Origin: a virus | Length of the DNA: 64,000 bases | Direction: 5' to 3' (one strand) | Virus record (IMG/VR): IMGVR_UViG_3300034170_000100 | Location: 1-64,000 of that record | Shown here: positions 57,610 through 64,000 of the stretch, in pieces | How positions within the stretch are numbered: position 1 is the stretch's first letter | Layout of the letters: each line of letters begins with the position of its first letter | The notes under the pieces: generated by a model | What the model saw: the letters and a program-made list of their open reading frames with translations, nothing else | Told to the model about the DNA's origin: nothing | The model's database searches: none | Program-made: the position numbers and the translations under genes

Positions 57610-57873
57610 TTACCCCAGAATTTCATCGCCGTCTAGGTCGTTGTTTTCCGCCCACTCTCGCACGATTTCATCGGGGTCATGGCCGATCTCCAATGCGAAC
57701 TCGTTCAAGGCATCCGCCTGGGACATTGCGTCACCTTCACCACAGGCCGTCACGCGAACGCCGTCAATCGGGCCAGTCCCTGTATCCATACTGCCGGAGG
57801 CGGCACTGGCTACACGTTTAAACGCCTCGTCGTTGTGGATCTCATAGACCACGGTGTAATAACGCTTACTCAT
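57610..57873 (-). CDS. hypothetical acidic protein (87 aa)
   Basis: Start MSKRYYTVVYEIHNDEAFKR chosen by the ATGA overlap with the upstream stop. Very acidic C-terminus (HDPDEIVREWAENNDLDGDE). Last gene of the leftward operon. Function unknown. Confidence 0.65.
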   Translation of the reverse strand: MSKRYYTVVYEIHNDEAFKRVASAASGSMDTGTGPIDGVRVTACGEGDAMSQADALNEFALEIGHDPDEIVREWAENNDLDGDEILG

Positions 57874-58253
57874 TTGAATATCTCGATGATGAATGGCGCC
57901 GACAATGCGGTCAGCCAGAGTTGAACTGCAAAGGGGATGTTCCAAAGGGCTCGCAAAGCGCGCTCCGGCTGGTACCGGTCCCATTCTTGAAGGGTCATGA
58001 CGTAGTGTTTATCACTTGGTTTCGCCATGCGATAAGTGCCTGCGTCAAGGCCGGTGCATAGCCCCACAGAGCCTGGCATAAGGCTGCATCCTTGCACATC
58101 CCCATCGAGATGCGGGTTGTTGACGATAAGCATGTCGCCTACCGCCTGGGACTGTTTACCCTCGGCACCTTTATGGGTGTAGAAGGCAATGTCAGTGGCG
58201 ATCACTATGTCACCATGCAGCAGGTTCATAGGCCCGCGGCGCTCTCGTTTCAT
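57870..58253 (-). CDS. hypothetical membrane-associated protein (127 aa)
   Basis: Start MKRERRGPMNLLHGDIVIAT with GGAG upstream. The C-terminal end (ALWNIPFAVQLWLTALSAPF) is one hydrophobic helix; the rest is beta-rich. A terminator precedes it, so it needs its own promoter; the sequence just before its ATG resembles that before the ATPase gene (AAACTCCAGG then GTAA). Function unknown. Confidence 0.6.
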   Translation of the reverse strand: MKRERRGPMNLLHGDIVIATDIAFYTHKGAEGKQSQAVGDMLIVNNPHLDGDVQGCSLMPGSVGLCTGLDAGTYRMAKPSDKHYVMTLQEWDRYQPERALRALWNIPFAVQLWLTALSAPFIIEIFK

Positions 58254-58266
58254 AGAAACTCCAGGC

Positions 58267-58291
58267 GTAAAAAAGCCCCTTTCGGGGCTTT
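58267..58291 (-). terminator. leftward intrinsic terminator
   Basis: AAAGCCCC-GAAA-GGGGCTTT hairpin with a GAAA tetraloop on the minus strand, followed by TTTACG. Confidence 0.82.
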
Positions 58292-58293
58292 GG

Positions 58294-58620
58294 TTAGTTG
58301 GCAGATGGGGGAGGTGTGTACCCGATCCGTTTACCGAGCACAAACTCGGCGATGTTGAACAACTTGCCACCAAAGTGGGCAGCGATGGACGTTGCGATTG
58401 GCTGAGTCAGCCAAGCCGGCACAGTTTCATCAATTGCTGGGTACATGTCCCAAACAAGCCATCCTGCGATGACAGCCCCGAGGAGCTGTGCAATCAGCCA
58501 GAAGATGGAGAATTTGTGGCCGGTTGCCAGTGCCTGGGCTACCGATAAAACACCAGTGCCAAGACTGATAACAAACGCAATGACCGCACCGGTAATGGTA
58601 GGATCGTCTTTCCAGGGCAT
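58294..58620 (-). CDS. holin (phage LydA-like family)
   Basis: 108 residues with three membrane helices: about 10-32 (ITGAVIAFVISLGTGVLSVA), 38-60 (FSIFWLIAQLLGAVIAGWLV) and a weaker third. The C-terminal KLFNIAEFVLGKRIG is typical of the phage holin family with LydA-like members. Would time lysis by the endolysin at 56553, though it is in the opposite operon. A terminator follows the stop. Confidence 0.8.
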   Translation of the reverse strand: MPWKDDPTITGAVIAFVISLGTGVLSVAQALATGHKFSIFWLIAQLLGAVIAGWLVWDMYPAIDETVPAWLTQPIATSIAAHFGGKLFNIAEFVLGKRIGYTPPPSAN

Positions 58621-58694
58621 ACAACTCTCCAGTCAAAATTGGCCTAAAATGTAACAGCGCACATGATAGTGGCATTTTGACTGGAGCGGAACAT

Positions 58695-59216
58695 TTAACC
58701 GACCAGAGCACTGCGAATTGTGGAAATTCGCTTGAACAGTTCGGTATAGTTTGGGTGCTGGCCCAGGAAGCGTTCGTTTACCTGATTGGACCACATAGGG
58801 CCGTAGATCTCGACCATAAGCGGGCCATTCAAGGCAACAAGACCGTTCACGTCGGAGATCGGTGACAACTCCACCAAACGGCTGGTCAATTCCAGCTTTT
58901 GATTATCGTCCAGTTGTTCCGAATTGCTGATGTCCATGGCGATGATCCCTTTCAGAATCTGTGGGTCGATCTTGCGGAACAAGGTGCCGAAAGGGTCGAG
59001 ACAGCCAACGACATAAGCGTCAGTGGCGAGGGCGAAGAACTCGCGCACAGTCCGGTCGCCCATGGCGTTCCAATAGCATGAATAGCTCATGCCGTTGCAC
59101 ACCACGGAGAATCGGCCTTTACCGGGTGCCTCGTCCGTCATGCTGACCGTGGCGACCCGGGAACCATCGTCATCGGTGATGGTATATTCTTGCGTACTGC
59201 GGGTGGTTACTTGCAT
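58695..59216 (-). CDS. hypothetical protein (173 aa)
   Basis: Begins MQVTTRSTQEYTITDDDGSR. Mixed alpha/beta; middle contains GRFSVVCNGMSYSCYWNAMG. Co-oriented with dCMP deaminase and DNA polymerase. No domain recognised. Confidence 0.68.
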   Translation of the reverse strand: MQVTTRSTQEYTITDDDGSRVATVSMTDEAPGKGRFSVVCNGMSYSCYWNAMGDRTVREFFALATDAYVVGCLDPFGTLFRKIDPQILKGIIAMDISNSEQLDDNQKLELTSRLVELSPISDVNGLVALNGPLMVEIYGPMWSNQVNERFLGQHPNYTELFKRISTIRSALVG

Positions 59217-59219
59217 GGT

Positions 59220-59381
59220 TTACAGCTCCATAAGGGCGTCGGCCACCGCCTGGATGATCGAGATGCTCTCTTCGGGCATCTGGCCGGTAGCAATGCTAAC
59301 AGCCTGAGCCCGGGAAGTGAGCGGGAAGTATTCGGGATGCTGCTCTTTAATGACCGCAGCTACTTCGTCGGCCTCGCTCAT
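59220..59381 (-). CDS. hypothetical small protein (53 aa)
   Basis: ATG at 59381 overlaps the upstream stop (ATGA). The product (MSEADEVAAVIKEQHPEYFP, later ISIIQAVADALMEL) is acidic and helical. Fills the gap between two recognised genes. Function unknown. Confidence 0.6.
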   Translation of the reverse strand: MSEADEVAAVIKEQHPEYFPLTSRAQAVSIATGQMPEESISIIQAVADALMEL

Positions 59382-59596
59382 TTCACTTCTTCGAACGAGT
59401 GACGGACTTCGGTGCCAACGATGGTGTCGAAACTGGCGCAGTTGGCTTGCGAGGATTGGATGTCCTCGATTTCGTAGTTGTCCCCGTCGAGTTTGTCTCC
59501 GTAGCGGCTGAAGATTTCCGCACGCGCTTCTTCGAAGCTGGCGCCGGAGGTGACTTCGATGAGGGTGCTGATCGTGGTCGTGAGTCGGACTTGCAT
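59378..59596 (-). CDS. hypothetical protein (72 aa) overlapping another frame
   Basis: Start MQVRLTTTISTLIEVTSGAS with GGAG 7 nt upstream. Mixed alpha/beta with an acidic centre (KLDGDNYEIEDIQSSQANC). Nearly the whole gene lies inside the 59383-59832 frame on the same strand. Both have good ribosome sites. Confidence 0.65.
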   Translation of the reverse strand: MQVRLTTTISTLIEVTSGASFEEARAEIFSRYGDKLDGDNYEIEDIQSSQANCASFDTIVGTEVRHSFEEVK

Positions 59597-59832
59597 GGTA
59601 ATTCTCCGTAGAGTGAGGCGTGAAGCGCTTTGCGCTTTTTCAGTGGAATGAGCAGGGTCTCTTTGCGGAATTGAATCCATTCCTCAAGAGATACCTGCTC
59701 CCAGTTGCCTGGAACCGGCAGGCTGTCCATGTCCCAGCTCCGCACGCAGCGGCTGGAACGATGAACGAAGAAATACCGGCCATTGACTGGTGCGTTACCG
59801 TATCGGCCGGGCGAGTGCAGAGACTTGGACAT
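59383..59832 (-). CDS. hypothetical protein, 3' half overlaps another gene
   Basis: Start MSKSLHSPGRYGNAPVNGRY with AAGGA upstream. The first ~75 residues look like a real protein (YFFVHRSSRCVRSWDMDSLP, WEQVSLEEWIQFRKETLLIP). The rest is Ser/Pro/Thr/Lys-rich low complexity, the signature of a shadow frame across the 59378-59596 gene. Either a true dual-coding overlap or an original stop lost. Confidence 0.5.
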   Translation of the reverse strand: MSKSLHSPGRYGNAPVNGRYFFVHRSSRCVRSWDMDSLPVPGNWEQVSLEEWIQFRKETLLIPLKKRKALHASLYGELPCKSDSRPRSAPSSKSPPAPASKKRVRKSSAATETNSTGTTTKSRTSNPRKPTAPVSTPSLAPKSVTRSKK

Positions 59833-59846
59833 TTTATTTCCTTGGT

Positions 59847-60119
59847 TTAGAAAGTCAGGTTTTTCAGTTTGACCAGGGTTTTTTCAACAGAGGCGATCTT
59901 TTTGATCACCATCTCATTGGCGCGAGCTTTCGCATCAGCCAGTGTGCGGTGAAAATCTTTACCGTGGACATATTGAGTCCAGCCATTAACCTTGTAAGAG
60001 GCCATGGATCCTTCATTGCTAATTTCAGCAGTTACTTGCTGAATGCCTTTGGTAAGCGCATATCGAGTTACCCAAATCTGCGCCATTTCTTTTTTTGGTG
60101 CTTCGTGCTTTTTCTGCAT
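59847..60119 (-). CDS. hypothetical protein (90 aa)
   Basis: Begins MQKKHEAPKKEMAQIWVTRY, basic at both ends. The centre (KVNGWTQYVHGKDFHRTLAD) suggests a small beta sheet followed by a helix (AKARANEMVIKKIASVEKTL). It starts 2 nt after the deaminase stop. Function unknown. Confidence 0.65.
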   Translation of the reverse strand: MQKKHEAPKKEMAQIWVTRYALTKGIQQVTAEISNEGSMASYKVNGWTQYVHGKDFHRTLADAKARANEMVIKKIASVEKTLVKLKNLTF

Positions 60120-60121
60120 GA

Positions 60122-60577
60122 TTACTCCGTAGGGCGTTTCAATTGGAAGACTCCCAGCCCGGCTTGAGCCATAAGCTCAATGCCGGTCATGTCGTCATGA
60201 ACACGGTGGAAATACACCCGCTTAATACCGGATGGGATGATTGCACGGGCACATACGTCGCAGGGTGCTACAGTGGAGAACAGCCAGGCACCATTGAGTG
60301 ATGTACCGCTGCGCATAGCCCAGCCCATAGCGTTATTTTCTGCGTGAAGCACAGAACGATCGGTCTTCATCCGCTCTCTGCCATCTTCCACCACAGGTGT
60401 GTTTTCGCAGCAGTTGGTGTGGTGACCAGCAGGCTGTCCATTCCAACCGGTGACCATAGCCCCGGAAGGGGACACGATGACACAGCCAACGCGCTCACGT
60501 AGGGCTTCAGTCTGGGCTTCAGCTGCATAAGCCTGGGACATGAACATCTGAAGATACTTGTCACGCAGCGGAGTCAT
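60122..60577 (-). CDS. dCMP deaminase-like zinc enzyme
   Basis: Start MTPLRDKYLQMFMSQAYAAE at 60577 overlaps the upstream stop (ATGA). Zinc motifs are clear: HAENNAMGWA (His, catalytic Glu) and APCDVCARAI (PCxxC), as in ComEB/dCMP deaminases. Converts dCMP to dUMP for dTTP supply together with the dUTPase at 19.5 kb. Confidence 0.88.
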   Translation of the reverse strand: MTPLRDKYLQMFMSQAYAAEAQTEALRERVGCVIVSPSGAMVTGWNGQPAGHHTNCCENTPVVEDGRERMKTDRSVLHAENNAMGWAMRSGTSLNGAWLFSTVAPCDVCARAIIPSGIKRVYFHRVHDDMTGIELMAQAGLGVFQLKRPTE

Positions 60578-60744
60578 ACGCAATCCTCGAAGGTGGTGGT
60601 GACGTGGCTCACGCCACTGATAAGACCACGCCCGATTTGATCTTCCAGCAGGTCATTCACGATGGTCTCGTATTCCTCACCTGTCAGCTCTTTACCGGAG
60701 CCTTCAGGGACGTTCAGTGCAACTTGAATAATCACTTGCATCAT
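60574..60744 (-). CDS. hypothetical small protein (56 aa)
   Basis: ATG at 60744 with AAGGAG upstream, ending in an ATGA overlap with the deaminase start. MMQVIIQVALNVPEGSGKEL then an acidic helix (EEYETIVNDLLEDQIGRGLI). Similar in its first residues to the 59378 gene (MQVRL...), perhaps distant paralogues. Function unknown. Confidence 0.65.
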   Translation of the reverse strand: MMQVIIQVALNVPEGSGKELTGEEYETIVNDLLEDQIGRGLISGVSHVTTTFEDCV

Positions 60745-61067
60745 TTTGCTCCTTTTTCAAAGCAATTGACGCAATTGACGCCATGTTGGGGGCCACCCAT
60801 ACCACGGATGACCGTATGGCATTCAACGCAGGAGATGACACAGGCAGTGGTTACCCTTCCTGGTTTTATTGCGAAGATTGGGGCACCATTTTTGGAATAG
60901 CCCAGCGGGGTATCCTCACCGATTTCGATGTACGAAATTTCGGTTGTACCTTGTTCATCCTGCGAAACTACACGAATAGCCGGGCCTAATGCACGGGTAA
61001 GTGTATCCATGACGCGAGTCTTACCGGAGCCGGTAGGGCCGGAGATTTCAATTTTAATACTGATCAT
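60741..61067 (-). CDS. small P-loop protein with zinc ribbon
   Basis: 108 residues. ISGPTGSGKTRVMDTLTRAL is a perfect Walker A with the following helix. The C-terminal CVECHTVIRGMGGPQHGVNC and VNCFEK give a CxxC...CxxC zinc ribbon. No Walker B is obvious; too short for a kinase. Next to the DNA polymerase 3' fragment. A nucleotide-dependent accessory is a guess. Confidence 0.65.
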   Translation of the reverse strand: MISIKIEISGPTGSGKTRVMDTLTRALGPAIRVVSQDEQGTTEISYIEIGEDTPLGYSKNGAPIFAIKPGRVTTACVISCVECHTVIRGMGGPQHGVNCVNCFEKGAK

Positions 61068-61660
61068 GCTGCGTCCTTCTCACGAATTTTGACCATATGC
61101 GCTTTGCACACGGCCTTGATGGTTGGAATGTCCGCGTTCACAGGCAGAGTCACAGGAGTTGCCCAGTTCGGATAGAACAGGTCCAGTGCAGCGCCCAGTT
61201 TCACGGTGTCATGTTCAAGCTCCGGCAGTTCCTGCCAGGACATTTCTTCGATCAGCACCCGGTTGGCAAACTCCACCACTACTGGGTCATTTTTGATCAA
61301 GAGGTAGATAGAGTCATGAATCATAGCAACTGGTTTAATGTCGTACCGAAACGGGCTATCGTGCACACGTTTCATGAAAGCCACGGCAGCGCGGTTATTG
61401 AGCAGCCCATATGACTGTCCCATGGCATTACCGGCAGAACGGCCTTCAGCAGCGACTTCTTTAGGTGTACAATCCAGCCCTAGTACAGAACGGCCTAGCA
61501 TTGGGGTACGTAAACGTAAACCAAAGGCTACAGTTACGTACCCATCGACTGTTGCTTGTTTTAGGCGGTCCATGATGTATTCAGTGGAGGCTTTATACAA
61601 ATCGTGAAAATTTGCTTCGATGCGCTTGGCTTTATCTTCTGCCCAACCAAGATTCTTCAT
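61064..61660 (-). CDS. DNA polymerase, C-terminal fragment
   Basis: Starts MKNLGWAEDKAKRIEANFHD and contains VAMIHDSIYLLIK (motif C, catalytic His-Asp) near residue 127. This is the end of a PolA/T7-type polymerase. Upstream of the ATG, the same frame reads YQGTFATL, the natural continuation of motif B, but the ribosome site is poor and the frame is disconnected from the preceding fragment by five nucleotides (61685-61689). Must join with the other fragments to be active. Confidence 0.85.
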   Translation of the reverse strand: MKNLGWAEDKAKRIEANFHDLYKASTEYIMDRLKQATVDGYVTVAFGLRLRTPMLGRSVLGLDCTPKEVAAEGRSAGNAMGQSYGLLNNRAAVAFMKRVHDSPFRYDIKPVAMIHDSIYLLIKNDPVVVEFANRVLIEEMSWQELPELEHDTVKLGAALDLFYPNWATPVTLPVNADIPTIKAVCKAHMVKIREKDAA

Positions 61661-61686
61661 TAATGTCGCAAAAGTGCCTTGATAAG

Positions 61687-61830
61687 CTAGGTGAGAGCAA
61701 AGGTTGGGGCTTTGCTCTCTTGGCGTTCCTCCTTATAAAGTTTTGCGATGGAGTTAATACGGAACGTGTCATGCTCCGTACTTTCAATTACTTTGATGCC
61801 CTCAATGGGCGTGTTGATTTTTAGCACCAT
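61687..61830 (-). CDS. DNA polymerase, middle fragment (motif B) with unexplained N-terminal tail
   Basis: 47 residues from ATG at 61830 (AAGGA upstream), overlapping the HNH gene's end. Residues 1-26 (MVLKINTPIEGIKVIESTEH, then DTFRIN) are not polymerase-like. From residue 27, SIAKLYKEERQESKAPTFAL-T is the polymerase O-helix region with Arg, Lys and Phe of motif B (R-x3-K-x3-F), then TAG. The Tyr expected next is encoded 5 nt further on. A perfect 10-bp hairpin (61693-61719) covers this coding stretch. Confidence 0.7.
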   Translation of the reverse strand: MVLKINTPIEGIKVIESTEHDTFRINSIAKLYKEERQESKAPTFALT

Positions 61831-62398
61831 TTATCCTTGCGCGGGTTACGCGCTGCAAATAGAGAGATTCGTCCAATTCACCTTCCAATCCCAACTCTTG
61901 TGCTATTTTCCGCACCTTAGTTGATAGAAAGGGTACTTTATATGGGACTCTTGATGTTAGGCTCTGATAAGACTCACCTTCGATGACGGCGTACAGACAA
62001 TCCACAAATTCTTCTTTAGTGAGTCTGGTTGTGTACACACGCAGCCCTTCGCCAATAGCGTGCAGCTTATTTTCTAGCGAGGTGACCCATTCAAGATTGG
62101 TGCGCGCGTTATTACTACGTACCCCATCCTTATGATTAACCTCTGGTTTGTTTTCTGGGTTGGGTATATGCGCAAGTGCTACAAGCCTATGTACATAAAA
62201 CGATGTGCCTACATTGCCTGCCCACAAGCTAACTTGAGGGTATTGGGTGTCTTTGTGTGGACTTTGACGTAGCACACGCCCCTTACGGGGGTAAGTCACA
62301 CCATCCCGTCCTACGATGATGCGATCTATTGACCGCACCACACCACAGTCACTTACTTCGTAAAGTCCCGTGTAATCAGGCACATTGGAGAAGTTCAT
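61802..62398 (-). CDS. HNH homing endonuclease (NUMOD4 type)
   Basis: 198 residues. NUMOD4-like start YTGLYEVSDCGVVRSID, then the HNH core HRLVALAHIPNPENKPEVNH-KDG and NARTNLEWVT. The C-terminal half carries an HTH-like region (EGESYQSLTSRVPYKVPFLS) for site recognition. It lies inside the DNA polymerase gene, overlapping both flanking fragments. Freestanding: too little extra sequence remains for a group I intron core. Confidence 0.9.
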   Translation of the reverse strand: MNFSNVPDYTGLYEVSDCGVVRSIDRIIVGRDGVTYPRKGRVLRQSPHKDTQYPQVSLWAGNVGTSFYVHRLVALAHIPNPENKPEVNHKDGVRSNNARTNLEWVTSLENKLHAIGEGLRVYTTRLTKEEFVDCLYAVIEGESYQSLTSRVPYKVPFLSTKVRKIAQELGLEGELDESLYLQRVTRARINGAKNQHAH

Positions 62399-64000
62399 AC
62401 AGTTCCTTACCGGTCATTAAATTACCCAGGTACTCTACTTCCTCCGTAGCGTAAAAGCAAACGTCGGTATCACCAACCTTTGCTCGGTAACACACGGCAT
62501 TCTCCGGTGCCGTTTTAATATCTGACATCCGTTCAGGAAAGTATGCAAAAGCGCGTAAGCAGTGCCCATCATAACCGTCGATGTATACTTTCAGTTTGTT
62601 TGGGTCGCGTGTCGTCAAAGCAGAGATGTAATCTTCCAAAGATGCAAAATCTGCGCCTGCAAAGATCCATCCTGGCGGCCCCATGAACAGTTCCTTGATT
62701 AACTTACCGTAAGCGCTACCACTTGGTATATTTTGCATGTTTGGGTCGGAAGACGACAAACGTCCTGAAATTGTGCCGCCCAGGTTGAATACGCCATGCA
62801 AATAGCGCATGCCGTCGGCTTTGAGGATGCCATTCTCGAATGCAGGCATGAATGCCTGAATGATCTTGGTTACCGCTGAATAGTCGATCAATGCTTGCAG
62901 CAATACCACATATGGCTTGGCCGCTTCGTGATCGAGCAACTGCTTGATGATCTTGCCCCCGGTGGCTGGCGCCTTGGTGGGTGTCCGTGCAAGCACAGGC
63001 AAGTCCATCAGTTCGTACAACAGGCGGGCCAATTGCAATGGCGAGCCTGGGTTGAAGATCGTGTCGCTGAATTTCTCCAGCGGGTGCTGTTTCGTCTTCA
63101 GTTTGGCGTTGGCCGCCTCCATTGCAGATACCTGCAACAGATAGTTCAGCTTGGCCACCATCGGATCACTTTGGATAACGAGCAGGTATTCCTCCTGCAT
63201 CTTCTCCAGTTTTTCCTTGGTTTCGGTGACCTTCTTCGGGTCCATTGGCAAGCCCACCAACTCGACGTTGATGATCAGCTTCATGGAATCCTTCATCAGG
63301 CCGTCGTACAACTCCAGCTGCTGATCCTGCACCACGACAGGCATATGCTTGTCATAGGTGAAGTTCGTGGCCATACAGTCCACTCCGTTGTAACGGAGTA
63401 GGTTTGGCAGTGGAATTTTGCGGATGTCCTTGATGTCGTCCTCTGCGTAGTTGCCGGTGAACTCCTGGGACTGGTACTTCAAGCCGAGGGTGTTACCCGA
63501 GCATGAGTTGACCGAAAGGTAGCTGAGGATCTTGGTGCAATCCAGATTGCTACACATGATGTCCAGACCTTCCAGACAGCTCACGTAATCCAGCGGATCA
63601 CGCATCCAGAGGTTGTAAATCAGGTGCTTCACGTCAAACGTGGCACTGTGGAACCGCTTGGCGCCGATGTACTTCTTGAGGAAGTCCTTGAGTATTTCAC
63701 GAACCTCGACGTTGTCCTTGCGGTAGTGATAGTTCCCATCTTCGTCCTTTGCGCCCAGATCGTTCAAATCGACAGGGAATGCAATGAAGTCGTGGTGGGT
63801 CCAGGCTAAAGCGAAGGTGGCAATACCACATTCGTCCAGACGCAGGCTGTAGCCCTCGATGTCCATGGCAAGGTGGGGGAACTTGTGCAGTTCCATCAGC
63901 GCGTTGCGGATTTCGTTCGGGGTCTTGGGGTAGAACTCCGAATGGATGATCTTGTCACCAGGCGGCACGTAGTTGCCCAGCACTTTGCTGCACAGCGCGT
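62376..64000 (-). CDS. DNA polymerase, N-terminal fragment (5' end outside the window)
   Basis: The frame is open to the right edge. Exonuclease motifs: LAMDIEGYSLRL (Exo I), HSATFDVKHLIYNL (Exo II) and LLRYNGVDCMA (Exo III). Polymerase part: SGRLSSSDPNMQNIPSG and motif A FAGADFASLEDYISAL. After ERMSDIKTAPENAV a 38-residue tail begins at Cys (CYRAKVGDTDVCFY, 62376-62492) that is not polymerase-like, then TGA. N4-type PolA-family replicative polymerase, split at the HNH gene. Confidence 0.88.
   Translation of the reverse strand, partial: ALCSKVLGNYVPPGDKIIHSEFYPKTPNEIRNALMELHKFPHLAMDIEGYSLRLDECGIATFALAWTHHDFIAFPVDLNDLGAKDEDGNYHYRKDNVEVREILKDFLKKYIGAKRFHSATFDVKHLIYNLWMRDPLDYVSCLEGLDIMCSNLDCTKILSYLSVNSCSGNTLGLKYQSQEFTGNYAEDDIKDIRKIPLPNLLRYNGVDCMATNFTYDKHMPVVVQDQQLELYDGLMKDSMKLIINVELVGLPMDPKKVTETKEKLEKMQEEYLLVIQSDPMVAKLNYLLQVSAMEAANAKLKTKQHPLEKFSDTIFNPGSPLQLARLLYELMDLPVLARTPTKAPATGGKIIKQLLDHEAAKPYVVLLQALIDYSAVTKIIQAFMPAFENGILKADGMRYLHGVFNLGGTISGRLSSSDPNMQNIPSGSAYGKLIKELFMGPPGWIFAGADFASLEDYISALTTRDPNKLKVYIDGYDGHCLRAFAYFPERMSDIKTAPENAVCYRAKVGDTDVCFYATEEVEYLGNLMTGKELYELLQCA

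Noticed and set aside
61687-62492. Conventional split intein
   Set aside because: Cys at the start and Asn-Ser at the end fit, but the two tails together are about 64 residues, half the minimum of known inteins, and the His before the terminal Asn is missing. Kept only as a possible intein remnant in the finding.
61660-62500. Group I intron in the DNA polymerase gene
   Set aside because: HNH genes often ride in group I introns, but only about 145 nt lie outside the HNH frame between the polymerase segments, too little for a normal core, and both flanks are open reading frames with starts and ribosome sites.
1-64000. CRISPR arrays, insertion sequences, integrase or attachment sites
   Set aside because: I found no evenly spaced direct repeats, transposase or integrase motifs; the gene content is that of a strictly lytic N4-like phage.

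Overview
The window is most of the genome of an N4-like podovirus (family Schitoviridae). The diagnostic set is present: a 3,378-residue virion RNA polymerase (30559-40695), a two-subunit T7-type RNA polymerase (RNAP1 at 6419-7348, RNAP2 at 4132-5385), an N4gp56-type capsid protein, N4-type portal, terminase and SSB, an N4 Gp49/Sf6 gp66 family protein, and a PolA/T7-type DNA polymerase. A Pseudomonas-like Gram-negative host would suit the base composition, and the spanin pair shows the host has an outer membrane, but the genus is inference. Both window ends cut through genes, and the terminal repeats and the rest of the DNA polymerase lie outside.

Layout: (1) 1-15.4 kb, leftward early/middle region: many small, tightly overlapping genes, the two RNAP subunits and a tandem family of small paralogues, with one rightward gene at 2.0 kb. 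(2) 15.6-40.7 kb, rightward virion block: small terminase candidate, large terminase, tail tube/adaptor, portal, scaffold candidate, capsid, ejected internal proteins and vRNAP, with a dUTPase gene in the opposite orientation at 19.5 kb. (3) 40.7-50.9 kb, leftward replication block: tRNA-like element, a roughly 780-nt region that folds almost end to end, TerB-like protein, RuvC-like resolvase, Gp49/66 protein, SSB, HNH-type gene, RecA-like ATPase, primase/NTPase, Cas4/RecB-type exonuclease. (4) 51.4-57.6 kb, rightward appendage and lysis block: FN3/DUF1983 protein, tail fibre, transglycosylase endolysin, Rz/Rz1. (5) 57.6-64 kb, leftward block: holin, dCMP deaminase and the DNA polymerase gene, which is broken by an HNH endonuclease gene.

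How the parts work together: in N4, vRNAP is injected with the DNA and starts on single-stranded hairpin promoters, RNAP1/RNAP2 transcribe middle genes, and host RNAP with SSB transcribes late genes. Four sites here (4098-4122, 45681-45704, 46909-46933, 51002-51026) share a 10-nt flank, a 6-bp stem and a GGA triloop, the form I recall for an N4 vRNAP promoter, and each faces a leftward gene group.

Least ordinary features: the giant structured non-coding region at 41.46-42.24 kb; the fractured DNA polymerase with unexplained tails and a second break in which UAGCU, preceded by a perfect 10-bp hairpin, interrupts motif B; two class II tRNA-like elements without a usable anticodon stem; a Phe in vRNAP at the Tyr that selects ribose in T7-type RNAPs; and the tandem family of small early genes with a shared C-terminal motif.
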